A DNA stretch of 5,111 nucleotides from RGIG3102 sp964369915. Its GTDB lineage: Bacteria > Bacillota > Clostridia > Oscillospirales > Ruminococcaceae. The DNA is taken from assembly GCA_964369915.1 (NCBI GenBank), contig CAYJGG010000091.1, forward strand, positions 1 to 5,111, given 5' to 3'. Numbering within the stretch: position 1 is the first letter of the stretch; each line of letters begins with the position of its first letter. The position numbers were made by a program, and so were the translations under genes. This document shows positions 1-5,111 of the stretch, piece after piece. Below the pieces are notes generated by a model that made no database searches, was not told the origin of the DNA, and saw only the letters and a list, made by a program, of their open reading frames with translations.

Positions 1-38
1 CCAATTTCTCCAACTGGGTAATATGACTTTGTTGACAT
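1..38 (-). CDS. Start of an unidentified protein, cut by the left window edge
   Basis: Only the first 12 codons are present, reading MSTKSYYPVGEI, followed by two bases of a glycine codon. I do not recognise the protein from this stretch, and it contains no diagnostic motif. The start is chosen because the ATG follows a GGAGG ribosome site (45-49) with a 6-base spacer and a well-formed promoter (73-101), which together make a real gene start very likely. It points the same way as the por cluster but is separated from it by the strong terminator at 491-538 and about 390 gene-free bases. It is therefore probably a separate transcription unit. Function unknown. Confidence 0.7.
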   Translation of the reverse strand, partial: MSTKSYYPVGEI

Positions 39-44
39 TATATA

Positions 45-49
45 CCTCC
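45..49 (-). promoter_or_regulatory. Ribosome binding site of the left-edge gene
   Basis: GGAGG on the minus strand, 6 bases before the ATG at 38. This full match to the anti-Shine-Dalgarno core is the main reason for accepting the short left-edge reading frame as a true gene start. Confidence 0.75.
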
Positions 50-72
50 ATGTAGTGTTAATTTTAGCTTTG

Positions 73-101
73 ATTATATACAGTATGTCACATCAATTCA
101 A
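73..101 (-). promoter_or_regulatory. Sigma-70/SigA-type promoter for the left-edge gene
   Basis: On the minus strand a -35 box TTGAAT (101-96) is followed, after a 17-base spacer, by a perfect -10 box TATAAT (78-73). Transcription would start near position 66 and give a leader of roughly 28 bases that contains the GGAGG site. The hexamer TGACAT occurs twice around the -35 box (minus strand of 85-90 and 105-110), 20 bases apart, about two helical turns. That spacing could suit a regulator, but this is an inference from a short motif. A second -35-like TTGACA further upstream (109-104) is 27 bases from the -10 box, which is too far for normal use. Confidence 0.65.
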
Positions 102-490
102 GCAATGTCAATGCATTTTTTTTAATATCTAAATAAATAGAATTTTAACCTAAATGCTTATAAAATCAAAAGCATGATTTAGTTAATACAAACAAATAAC
201 TAATTCAAAAATTTATCAATCAAAAGCAATTTGAACACATTGGCTAATACAGCTTTTCATTTCAACTTTGCTACTTATTACTAGATAGAATCCTTCATAA
301 CTTTTAAAAAACTTTCAATAAATAATTTCACTAAATAAAAATTTAGGATTTATAAATTTCCATAGCTATATCTTTGCTTATTATAATTATCATAGCTAAC
401 AACATTCTGGTTTCCTGTTAGAAATCTTTGATTTATATAATAGGTCAGATTTTTATATCATATCAAATATTTCTTAATCAATTTACTTAA
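102..490. other. AT-rich intergenic region without a recognisable gene
   Basis: Stop codons are dense in all frames, and I see no ribosome site followed by a plausible reading frame on either strand, and no tRNA-like or riboswitch-like fold. Small repeats are present: AATCAAAAGCA twice (164-174 and 218-228), CATAGCTA twice (361-368 and 391-398, 30 bases apart), and a short inverted repeat ATGCTT/AAGCAT (154-159 and 170-175). In DNA this rich in A and T such short repeats can arise by chance. The region separates the por terminator from the promoter of the left-edge gene and may hold upstream regulatory sites for it. Confidence 0.6.
164..228. repeat. Pair of 11-base direct repeats (AATCAAAAGCA)
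   Basis: AATCAAAAGCA occurs exactly at 164-174 and again at 218-228, 54 bases apart, upstream of the left-edge promoter. A related sequence, AATCAAAGCTA, is on the minus strand at 75-65, overlapping the -10 box and likely transcription start. These could be binding sites for a regulator of the left-edge gene, or coincidence in AT-rich DNA. Nothing else supports a function. Confidence 0.3.
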
Positions 491-538
491 ATAGAAAAAA
501 GGCTTACACCACGATTATTAATCGTTAGTATAAGCCTT
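491..538 (-). terminator. Strong intrinsic terminator of the por cluster
   Basis: On the minus strand AAGGCTTA (538-531) pairs with TAAGCCTT (506-499). The stem continues inward through T-G, A-T, C-G and T-G pairs, a single bulged A (526), then ACGAT/ATCGT, closing on the five-base loop TAATA (520-516). That is 17 pairs with one bulge. It runs into six U residues (500-495) and a further U-rich tail. The two G-U pairs exist only in minus-strand RNA, since the plus strand would have A-C mismatches there, and the plus-strand tail is not a clean U-tract. Both points assign it to the por transcript. It ends the transcript about 75 bases after the porB stop. Confidence 0.92.
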
Positions 539-550
539 ATTTCATTTATA

Positions 551-585
551 AAAATTATCTTTTCTGGCAAGAAGAAAATAATTTT
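551..585 (-). other. Second 3' hairpin between porB and the terminator
   Basis: AAAATTAT (551-558) pairs with ATAATTTT (578-585), and the stem continues inward with a G-U pair in minus-strand RNA (559/577), two A-U pairs, one bulged base (574) and the four pairs 562-565/570-573. It closes on a four-base loop, UGCC in the RNA. It is about 15 pairs long, mostly A-U. A run of five U residues (554-550) sits at its 3' foot, so it might be a weak terminator. It could equally shield the 3' end of the mRNA. The G-U pair would be a C-A mismatch on the plus strand, which supports a role in the minus-strand transcript. Confidence 0.5.
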
Positions 586-588
586 AAA

Positions 589-617
589 CGTAGATTATTA
601 GATAAATAATCTTTACG
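589..617 (-). other. Hairpin overlapping the porB stop codon
   Basis: AGATTATT (592-599) and AATAATCT (605-612) form a perfect eight-pair inverted repeat with a five-base loop. Outside a two-base bulge (613-614), CGT (589-591) pairs with ACG (615-617). The outer part of the stem therefore includes the porB stop codon (613-615). It has no direct U-tract and is A-U-rich, so it is not a convincing terminator alone. It is the first of three successive hairpins after porB. Confidence 0.4.
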
Positions 618-1551
618 CCTCAACACCACATTTTTTAAGCAGTGATGCCCATTTTTTATCAACATTCTTTTGGATTTCTTCTATCATCCATTCATTGCCA
701 GGTTTAAACATATGTTTAAATCTGCCTTGTTCTTTTAGATAGTCTTCTACTGGAAGTTTTACCTTTGGTTTGTATGTTAATTTGTATTCACCTTCTATTA
801 CTTCATACATTGGCCAGATACATGTATCTACTGCAAGTTTTGTAATATCCATCATTTTTTCTTCTGAATATCTCCAACCACGTGGACAAGGCGCCATAAT
901 ATTCATAAACGCTGCACCTGGTGTGTATAAAGCTGTTCTTGCTTTTTCATGTAAATCTTTCATATTGCCCATAAATGTTGTTTGTGCAACATATGGTATT
1001 CCATGTGCCACCATTATTTCTGTTAAATCTTTTTTATGTTGGTGTTTTCCTGGAATTACACTTCCTGCTGGTGATGTTGTTGCATCTGCAAACATTGGTG
1101 TACTTGATGAACGCTGAATACCTGTGTTCATATATGCTTCATTATCATAACATACATAAACCATATCATGGTTTCTTTCCATTGCTCCTGATAAAGATTG
1201 AAAACCTATATCATATGTACCACCATCGCCACCAAAAGCGATGAATTTATAGTTTTCTTCTATTTTTCCTGCTCTTTTTAATGCTTTGTATGCTGCCTCT
1301 GTTCCACTTGCTACTGCTCCTGCATTTTCAAATGCTCCATGGATAAAACTATCCTGCCACGCTGTGTATGGGTACAAAAATGTTGATACTTCTAAACAGC
1401 CTGTTGCCGATGTAATTACTGCTTTATCTTCTACATCTAATGCTCTTAATACGCCTCTTACTGCGATTGGAGCTCCACAACCAGCACACATTCTATGTCC
1501 ACCAGATAGTCTTTCTGGTTTTGCTACTTCTTGTTTTAAATTATATGCCAT
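613..1551 (-). CDS. porB: Pyruvate:ferredoxin oxidoreductase, beta subunit (thiamine diphosphate-binding)
   Basis: Cytoplasmic beta subunit of the four-subunit 2-oxoacid:ferredoxin oxidoreductase. It holds thiamine diphosphate and the iron-sulfur cluster nearest to it in the conversion of pyruvate + CoA to acetyl-CoA + CO2 + reduced ferredoxin. The 312 residues match the usual family length. The thiamine-binding motif runs from GDG (108-110) to the DNEAYMNTG segment (136-144), in which N142 corresponds to the substrate-contacting Asn of single-chain enzymes. Four cysteines match the proximal [4Fe-4S] ligands: C22 and C25 (MCAGCG), C52 (ATGCLE) and C222 (APCPRGW). The ATG follows AAGGGGG (1560-1566), which overlaps the porA stop and leaves an 8-base spacer; it pairs with the ribosome through one G-U. 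It lies 13 bases after porA and is the last gene before the terminator. Pyruvate rather than a branched-chain 2-oxoacid is inferred from the ackA linkage and overall sequence resemblance. Confidence 0.94.
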   Translation of the reverse strand: MAYNLKQEVAKPERLSGGHRMCAGCGAPIAVRGVLRALDVEDKAVITSATGCLEVSTFLYPYTAWQDSFIHGAFENAGAVASGTEAAYKALKRAGKIEENYKFIAFGGDGGTYDIGFQSLSGAMERNHDMVYVCYDNEAYMNTGIQRSSSTPMFADATTSPAGSVIPGKHQHKKDLTEIMVAHGIPYVAQTTFMGNMKDLHEKARTALYTPGAAFMNIMAPCPRGWRYSEEKMMDITKLAVDTCIWPMYEVIEGEYKLTYKPKVKLPVEDYLKEQGRFKHMFKPGNEWMIEEIQKNVDKKWASLLKKCGVEA

Positions 1552-1564
1552 TTTTCTTTCCCCC

Positions 1565-2749
1565 TTATCCTTCTCTTACACTTAAGTGTCTGTATACTTC
1601 GCCTTGATTATTTGTTTTTAGAATTTCTTCAAGTGCTGTGTATACTTCTTCTACGTTTTCAACTCTAAAGTCTCTTCCACCTAAACCATATACATAGTTT
1701 ATGATTTTTGGTCTTGTTTGTAAATCATAGCAAGCTGCTCTTACTTCTTGGAATAATGGTCCGCCATTTGCTGCCATTCCTTCTGCTTTATCCATTACTG
1801 CTACTACTTTAACGTGTTTTAGAGCCTGTGCGATTTCATCCATTGGGAAAGGACGGAATACTCTTACTTTAATTAGGCCTACTTTTTTGCCTTCTTTTCT
1901 TAATCTTCTTACTGTTTCTTTTGCTGTTCCTGCACTAGAGCCTATGATTACTAACGCCATTTCAGCGTCTTCCATCATATATTCTTCAAACAGTGAATAT
2001 TCTCTTCCACTTATTCCTGCAAATTCTTTTGATACATCTAAAATTACTTGTTTTGATGCTTTCATTGCTTCTGCCTGTTGTTTTTTATGCTCCATGTAGT
2101 AAGAAGCTGTATCGTATGGTCCTACTGACATTGGGTTTTCTTTTTTAAGCATATATTGTTCTGGATTGTATGTACCAACAAAGTTTTTAACACTTTCATC
2201 GTCTAATAACTCTATATTTTCTATTGCGTGTGATGTGATAAATCCATCTTGGCAAGTCATAACTGGCAGTTGAACATCTTTATGTTCGCCTATTCTCATA
2301 GCCATTACCATATTATCATATGCCTCTTGGTTTGTTTCTGCATATAGCTGAATCCAACCTGTATCTCTTGCGCCCATTGAATCTGAATGGTCGTTATTGA
2401 TATTTATTGGTCCTGTTAATGCTCTATTTATACAAGCTAGTGTAACCGGCAGTCTTGATGATGATACTACGTGTAGCATTTCCCACATTAATGCAAGTCC
2501 ACAAGAAGATGTTGCTGATACTGCTCTTGCTCCTGCTGCTTGTGCTCCCATACAGCAAGACATTGCACTATGCTCTGATTCAACTGCTACAAACTCTGTA
2601 TTAACTTCTCCATTTGCTACATATTGTGCAAAGTATTGAGGAATTTCTGTTGAGGGTGTTATTGGGAATGCTCCCATTACATCCGGATTTATTTGTTTTA
2701 AGGCAATCGCTACTGCTTCATTACCTGATAGTCTTTCACGAATATTCAT
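1565..2749 (-). CDS. porA: Pyruvate:ferredoxin oxidoreductase, alpha subunit
   Basis: The alpha subunit supplies the pyrimidine-binding side of the thiamine diphosphate site and much of the pyruvate pocket, working with PorB at the subunit interface. Its 394 residues are normal for the family. The N-terminal part carries GNEA (9-12), the hallmark FPITPSTEIP (28-37) with T31, and VESEHSAM (56-63), whose E59 matches the glutamate that activates thiamine. R109, in the INRALTGP segment (107-114), matches the substrate-binding arginine. The conserved DHSDSMGARDTGW segment follows. A C-terminal transketolase-like domain begins near residue 260 (MALVIIGSSAG). The ATG is preceded by AGGAGGAGG (2757-2765), a very strong ribosome site overlapping the porD TAG stop with a 7-base spacer. 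It lies 14 bases after porD and 13 before porB, so the subunits are surely co-expressed. Branched-chain 2-oxoacid oxidoreductase is the main alternative for the whole complex. Confidence 0.94.
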   Translation of the reverse strand: MNIRERLSGNEAVAIALKQINPDVMGAFPITPSTEIPQYFAQYVANGEVNTEFVAVESEHSAMSCCMGAQAAGARAVSATSSCGLALMWEMLHVVSSSRLPVTLACINRALTGPININNDHSDSMGARDTGWIQLYAETNQEAYDNMVMAMRIGEHKDVQLPVMTCQDGFITSHAIENIELLDDESVKNFVGTYNPEQYMLKKENPMSVGPYDTASYYMEHKKQQAEAMKASKQVILDVSKEFAGISGREYSLFEEYMMEDAEMALVIIGSSAGTAKETVRRLRKEGKKVGLIKVRVFRPFPMDEIAQALKHVKVVAVMDKAEGMAANGGPLFQEVRAACYDLQTRPKIINYVYGLGGRDFRVENVEEVYTALEEILKTNNQGEVYRHLSVREG

Positions 2750-2763
2750 TTTAATTCCTCCTC

Positions 2764-3072
2764 CTACTTATCTTCTTTTCCGAATGTTATTGCATCAAAC
2801 GGACACACTTTATAGCAGATTCCACAGCCTTTACAATGGAAAAAATTAAAATCTAATCTTTTTCCATCCACTACTGGGATTGCACTATCTGGACATACTG
2901 GTATACACAGCATACAATGCTTACATTTTTCTTCTACAAACGCTGGGATATTAACTCTCCAGTCACCTGTGTTCATTAAACTTGATGTTCCGCCTTCATA
3001 TATTGAGCCACCTAGAGTTATTTCTTGATATGTTATTTTTTCATTTATTTCTGATGCTTTTTTGTATCCCAT
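2764..3072 (-). CDS. porD: Pyruvate:ferredoxin oxidoreductase, delta subunit (2x[4Fe-4S] ferredoxin-like)
   Basis: Electron-transfer subunit of 102 residues that passes electrons from the catalytic alpha/beta pair to external ferredoxin. Two classical CxxCxxCxxxCP motifs are visible: C50, C53, C56 and C60 (CKHCMLCIPVCP), and C80, C83, C86 and C90 (CKGCGICYKVCP). All eight ligands are present, so two [4Fe-4S] clusters are expected. The roughly 45 residues before the first motif are the extension typical of PorD and absent from plain ferredoxins; this and the neighbours separate it from a free ferredoxin. Its ATG shares one base with the porC stop (TAATG), and a GGAGG site (3083-3087) inside the end of porC lies 10 bases upstream, pointing to translational coupling. 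The TAG stop is part of the porA ribosome site. Confidence 0.94.
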   Translation of the reverse strand: MGYKKASEINEKITYQEITLGGSIYEGGTSSLMNTGDWRVNIPAFVEEKCKHCMLCIPVCPDSAIPVVDGKRLDFNFFHCKGCGICYKVCPFDAITFGKEDK

Positions 3073-3647
3073 TATCCTTTAACCTCCGTCATTGCTCTTC
3101 TTATCGCTTGCATATTCCCTTCAATTACCTGTGGTTTTGTTGAGAATTTATGTTTTAAGCTTTCTTTCATATCTTCAATAAACGCTTCTTCTTCTATTAT
3201 TCCACTCACTTTTACTACTGCTGCTAGCATTGGTGTGTTTGGAATATTTCTTCCGATTGTTTCTTCTGATATTGTTCCTGCATCTATTGTGCATACTCTT
3301 CCTTTGTAGCCTCTTAGTTGTGGTCTTACTTCTTCTGGTGTTTTTGAAGAGTTAATAATAATTGCTCCATCTTCTTTTAAGCCTTTTGTAACATCTACTG
3401 CTCCAAGAAGTGTGCTATCTACTACAACTACATAATCTGGATCATAGATATTACTATGTACACTGCATCTTTCATCGCTTATCCTGTTGTACGCAGTGAT
3501 TGGTGCTCCCATTCTTTCTGGGCCGTATTCTGGGAATCCTTGCACGTATTTGCCTGTGTTAAATGCTGCATCTGCTAGAAGTAGTGAAGCTGTTTTTGCT
3601 CCTTGTCCTCCTCGTCCATGCCAGCGGATTTCTATTATTTTGTCCAT
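3072..3647 (-). CDS. porC: Pyruvate:ferredoxin oxidoreductase, gamma subunit
   Basis: Gamma subunit of the four-subunit oxidoreductase, corresponding to the middle domain of single-chain pyruvate:ferredoxin oxidoreductases; in related enzymes this domain is linked to CoA binding and complex assembly. The 191 residues fit the family. The N-terminal signature WHGRGGQGAKTAS (9-21) is clear, followed by GFPEYGPERMGAP (38-50), also characteristic. There are no cluster-ligand motifs, as expected. The ATG has AAGGAG (3656-3661) 8 bases upstream. It is the first gene of the por cluster, 125 bases after ackA, with a candidate promoter at 3688-3716, and it overlaps porD by one base. The order gamma-delta-alpha-beta is that of the classical por operons of Thermotoga and several archaea. 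Confidence 0.94.
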   Translation of the reverse strand: MDKIIEIRWHGRGGQGAKTASLLLADAAFNTGKYVQGFPEYGPERMGAPITAYNRISDERCSVHSNIYDPDYVVVVDSTLLGAVDVTKGLKEDGAIIINSSKTPEEVRPQLRGYKGRVCTIDAGTISEETIGRNIPNTPMLAAVVKVSGIIEEEAFIEDMKESLKHKFSTKPQVIEGNMQAIRRAMTEVKG

Positions 3648-3687
3648 ATTTTAATCTCCTTTTTATTTGATTATTAAAGATAATTTT

Positions 3688-3716
3688 ATTATAATATTTT
3701 TTTTAAAAAAAGAAAA
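3688..3716 (-). promoter_or_regulatory. Candidate promoter of the por cluster
   Basis: A perfect TATAAT (3693-3688) is preceded, at a 17-base spacer, by TTTTCT (3716-3711), which is a poor -35 box. The upstream DNA has runs of A and T that could act as an UP-element. The start would be near 3681, giving a leader of about 33 bases with the porC ribosome site. Because TATAAT is common by chance in such AT-rich DNA, and because read-through from ackA is also possible, this stays moderate. Confidence 0.45.
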
Positions 3717-3773
3717 TACTTTTTGATATTTTTTTACTTATTTAACCCTATTAATCTCTTTTTTAAGTATTCT
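3705..3773 (-). terminator. Possible weak terminator or attenuator after ackA
   Basis: AATACTT just after the ackA stop (3771-3765 on the minus strand) can pair with AAGTATT (3721-3715); G-U and A-U pairs extend this to about nine pairs. The 3' arm runs into UUC and then seven U residues (3711-3705). The loop is 43 bases and the stem nearly all A-U, so it is weak. Part of the 5' arm can instead pair with TAAGTA (3740-3735), which has no U-tract, so the two folds exclude each other. The arrangement could partly separate ackA from por expression, but the evidence is slight. Confidence 0.25.
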
Positions 3774-4969
3774 TATTTATTAACCACCATAACAGAATCA
3801 CGAGCAATCATAACTTCTTCATTTGTTTGAATAATTAAAGTTTTAACTTTTGCTCCCTCTTTTGTTATATCAATTACTGCTTCGCCTCGCTTTTTGTTTT
3901 GCTCTTTATCTATTTCTATTCCAAACCATTCAAGACCATTAGTTACGCCTTCTCTTACAACTGATGAATTCTCTCCTATTCCTGCTGTGAATATAAGTAT
4001 ATCAACTCCACCCATTGCAACTATATAGCTTACTATGAATTTTTGTATTTGATAGTAGTACATACTTAAAGTGAGTTTTGCTCTTTCATCGCCTTTTTCG
4101 GCTGCAATTTCAATATCTCTGCAATCGCTTGATATTCCAGACACTCCTAGAAAACCACTCGATTTTGTTAAGTAATCTGAAACTGCAGTTCCGTTTAAGC
4201 CTTCAAGTTCTCCAATATATGTTGCAACTGATGGATCTAAATCTCCACATCTTGTTCCCATCATAAAGCCAGCAAGTGGTGTTAGTCCCATTGATGTATC
4301 AATTGATACCCCACCTTTTACTGCTGCAAGTGATGCTCCATTTCCTAAATGGCAAGAAATAATTTTTAAATCTTTAATATCCTTATTTAGATATTCACTC
4401 GCTGCGTTTGAAACGTATTTATGGCTTGTTCCATGAAAACCATATTTTCTAATTCCATTGTTTTCATAGTATTTATACGGCACTGCATACATATATGCTT
4501 TAGCTGGCATATTTGCATGAAAAGCTGTATCAAAAACTGCAACGTTTGGAATATCTCCAAAAATCTTTTTAATTGCATTTATCCCTTGAACATGTGCTGG
4601 GTTATGTAATGGGGCAAGTACTGATAAATCTAAAATAGCCTTTGTAACTTCATCTGTTATGAGTGTTGGTTCTTTAAAGTTTTCACCACCGTGTGCAACT
4701 CTATGTCCAATAGCTGATATTTCGCTCTTATCTTTAATAACAGCGCCTTCACCCTCAGTCATCATTTCATAAACTTTTGCTATTGCCTCTGAGTGATTTT
4801 TAAAATCCATATCTATTTTCCACTCACCCCCATTTGCTTTATGAGTGATAAATGAATCATTAATTCCAATTCTTTCGCAGTTACCTTTACAAATTACGCT
4901 TTCATCAGTCATATCTAGTAATTGATATTTTAATGAACTTGATCCACAGTTTATTACTAATACTTTCAT
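3773..4969 (-). CDS. ackA: Acetate kinase
   Basis: Cytoplasmic enzyme that converts acetyl phosphate + ADP to acetate + ATP, the substrate-level phosphorylation step of acetate fermentation. It is reversible. The 398 residues are the usual length. The N-terminal signature VINCGSSSLKYQL (5-17) includes N7, S10, S12 and K14. Other active-site residues, matched to the Methanosarcina enzyme, are R90 (GHRVAHGG), D147 (VFDTAFH), H179 (YGFHGTSH), R240 (GTRCGDLDPS) and E384 (TNEEVMIARD); all are intact. The ATG has AAGGAG (4979-4984) 9 bases upstream. It starts 37 bases after a biotin-carrier gene with no hairpin between, so it is probably the distal gene of that operon. The por genes begin 125 bases downstream. 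The partner phosphotransacetylase is not in the window. Propionate or butyrate kinase is less likely, given the full acetate-kinase motif set. Confidence 0.97.
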   Translation of the reverse strand: MKVLVINCGSSSLKYQLLDMTDESVICKGNCERIGINDSFITHKANGGEWKIDMDFKNHSEAIAKVYEMMTEGEGAVIKDKSEISAIGHRVAHGGENFKEPTLITDEVTKAILDLSVLAPLHNPAHVQGINAIKKIFGDIPNVAVFDTAFHANMPAKAYMYAVPYKYYENNGIRKYGFHGTSHKYVSNAASEYLNKDIKDLKIISCHLGNGASLAAVKGGVSIDTSMGLTPLAGFMMGTRCGDLDPSVATYIGELEGLNGTAVSDYLTKSSGFLGVSGISSDCRDIEIAAEKGDERAKLTLSMYYYQIQKFIVSYIVAMGGVDILIFTAGIGENSSVVREGVTNGLEWFGIEIDKEQNKKRGEAVIDITKEGAKVKTLIIQTNEEVMIARDSVMVVNK

Positions 4970-5006
4970 CTTTTTAGACTCCTTACTGATTTAATATTTA
5001 AATTAA

Positions 5007-5111
5007 TTATCCAATTACTGCAATTAATTGATCTGTGTCTACCGACTGCCCTTCAACTACTTCTAATTGTAAAACTACACCATCAGCTGAAGCATTGATT
5101 TCATTTTCCAT
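5007..5111 (-). CDS. C-terminal end of a biotin carboxyl-carrier protein or domain, cut by the right window edge
   Basis: The visible 34 residues begin MENEINASADGVV and end LIAVIG before a TAA stop. They match the second half of a biotinyl domain: the family signature is AMKM followed by ENE(I/V), so the first visible Met should directly follow the biotinylated lysine, just outside the window. The remaining beta-hairpin (GVVLQLEVVEGQSVDTDQLI) is typical. The MENEI form is common in small biotin subunits of decarboxylases (oxaloacetate, methylmalonyl-CoA or glutaconyl-CoA) and in their multi-domain forms; pyruvate or acyl-CoA carboxylase domains remain possible. A lipoyl domain is less likely, as those usually have a DKA-type signature. 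The Met at the edge is not the gene start. The gene lies 37 bases before ackA on the same strand, probably in one transcript. Confidence 0.8.
   Translation of the reverse strand: MENEINASADGVVLQLEVVEGQSVDTDQLIAVIG

Noticed and set aside
154..175. ATGCTT/AAGCAT inverted repeat as a terminator
   Set aside because: It has only six pairs with a ten-base loop and no U-tract on either strand, and no gene ends nearby.
382..387. TATAAT on the plus strand as a promoter
   Set aside because: There is no acceptable -35 box at 16-18 bases and no plus-strand gene downstream; it is expected by chance in this AT-rich DNA.
770..1585. Open frames on the plus strand at 770-1117, 975-1244 and 1286-1585
   Set aside because: They lie opposite porB, whose conserved motifs are on the minus strand. 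Their translations are low-complexity or hydrophobic without family features, and none has a ribosome site.
1887..2639. Open frames on the plus strand at 1887-2099 and 2397-2639
   Set aside because: They are antisense to porA, with no recognisable motifs or ribosome sites. They are explained by the codon pattern of the real gene.
3742..3754. TTAA-N5-TTAA palindrome between ackA and porC as a Rex redox-regulator site
   Set aside because: The clostridial Rex consensus needs a longer TTGTTAA-type half-site and a four-base spacer. Here only TTAA matches and the spacer is five.
4078..4609. Short open frames inside ackA (plus strand 4078-4266 and 4421-4609; minus strand, other frame, 4387-4578)
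   Set aside because: They overlap the conserved core of acetate kinase and have skewed, unlikely amino-acid composition.
5109..5111. ATG at the right edge as the start of a 34-residue protein
   Set aside because: The sequence continues a biotinyl-domain signature whose AMK part must precede it, so this Met is internal to a longer protein.
1..5111. CRISPR array, insertion sequence, tRNA/rRNA or novel defence-type system
   Set aside because: I found no regularly spaced repeats, transposase-like frame, terminal inverted repeats or tRNA-like fold, and all complete genes are well-known central metabolism.

Overview
The window looks like a piece of chromosome from a strict anaerobe with low-G+C DNA, most probably a clostridial or related Firmicute. 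The grounds are the strongly AT-rich intergenic DNA, purine-rich Shine-Dalgarno sites before nearly every gene, and a fermentative gene set. The species cannot be named from this sequence. All recognisable genes lie on the minus strand, so transcription runs from high to low coordinates.

Right to left: (1) 5007-5111 is the last 34 codons of a biotin carboxyl-carrier protein or domain, cut by the window edge just after the expected biotinyl lysine. (2) ackA (3773-4969), a complete acetate kinase, starts 37 bases after that gene with a good ribosome site and no terminator between. (3) An AT-rich gap of 125 bases (3648-3772) carries a candidate promoter. (4) A compact cluster follows in the order porC (gamma), porD (delta), porA (alpha), porB (beta), 613-3647. 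It encodes a complete four-subunit pyruvate:ferredoxin oxidoreductase. (5) Three successive hairpins follow the porB stop, and the last is a strong intrinsic terminator (491-538). (6) About 390 bases of AT-rich DNA without a gene follow (102-490). (7) A sigma-70-type promoter, a ribosome site and the first 12 codons of an unidentified gene run off the left edge.

The genes fit together as acetate-forming energy metabolism. The Por complex oxidises pyruvate with CoA to acetyl-CoA and CO2 and reduces ferredoxin. A phosphotransacetylase, not in the window, would turn acetyl-CoA into acetyl phosphate, from which AckA makes ATP and acetate. The biotin protein upstream may belong to a biotin-dependent decarboxylase, possibly a Na+-pumping one, or to another carboxylase; its other subunits are outside the window. 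Catalytic residues and all expected iron-sulfur cysteines are intact in the complete genes.

I see no mobile element, CRISPR array, RNA gene, pseudogene or evident new system. The points most worth a second look are the stacked 3' hairpins behind porB, the use of a four-subunit enzyme where many related anaerobes have a single-chain one, and the linkage of biotin carrier, ackA and por.
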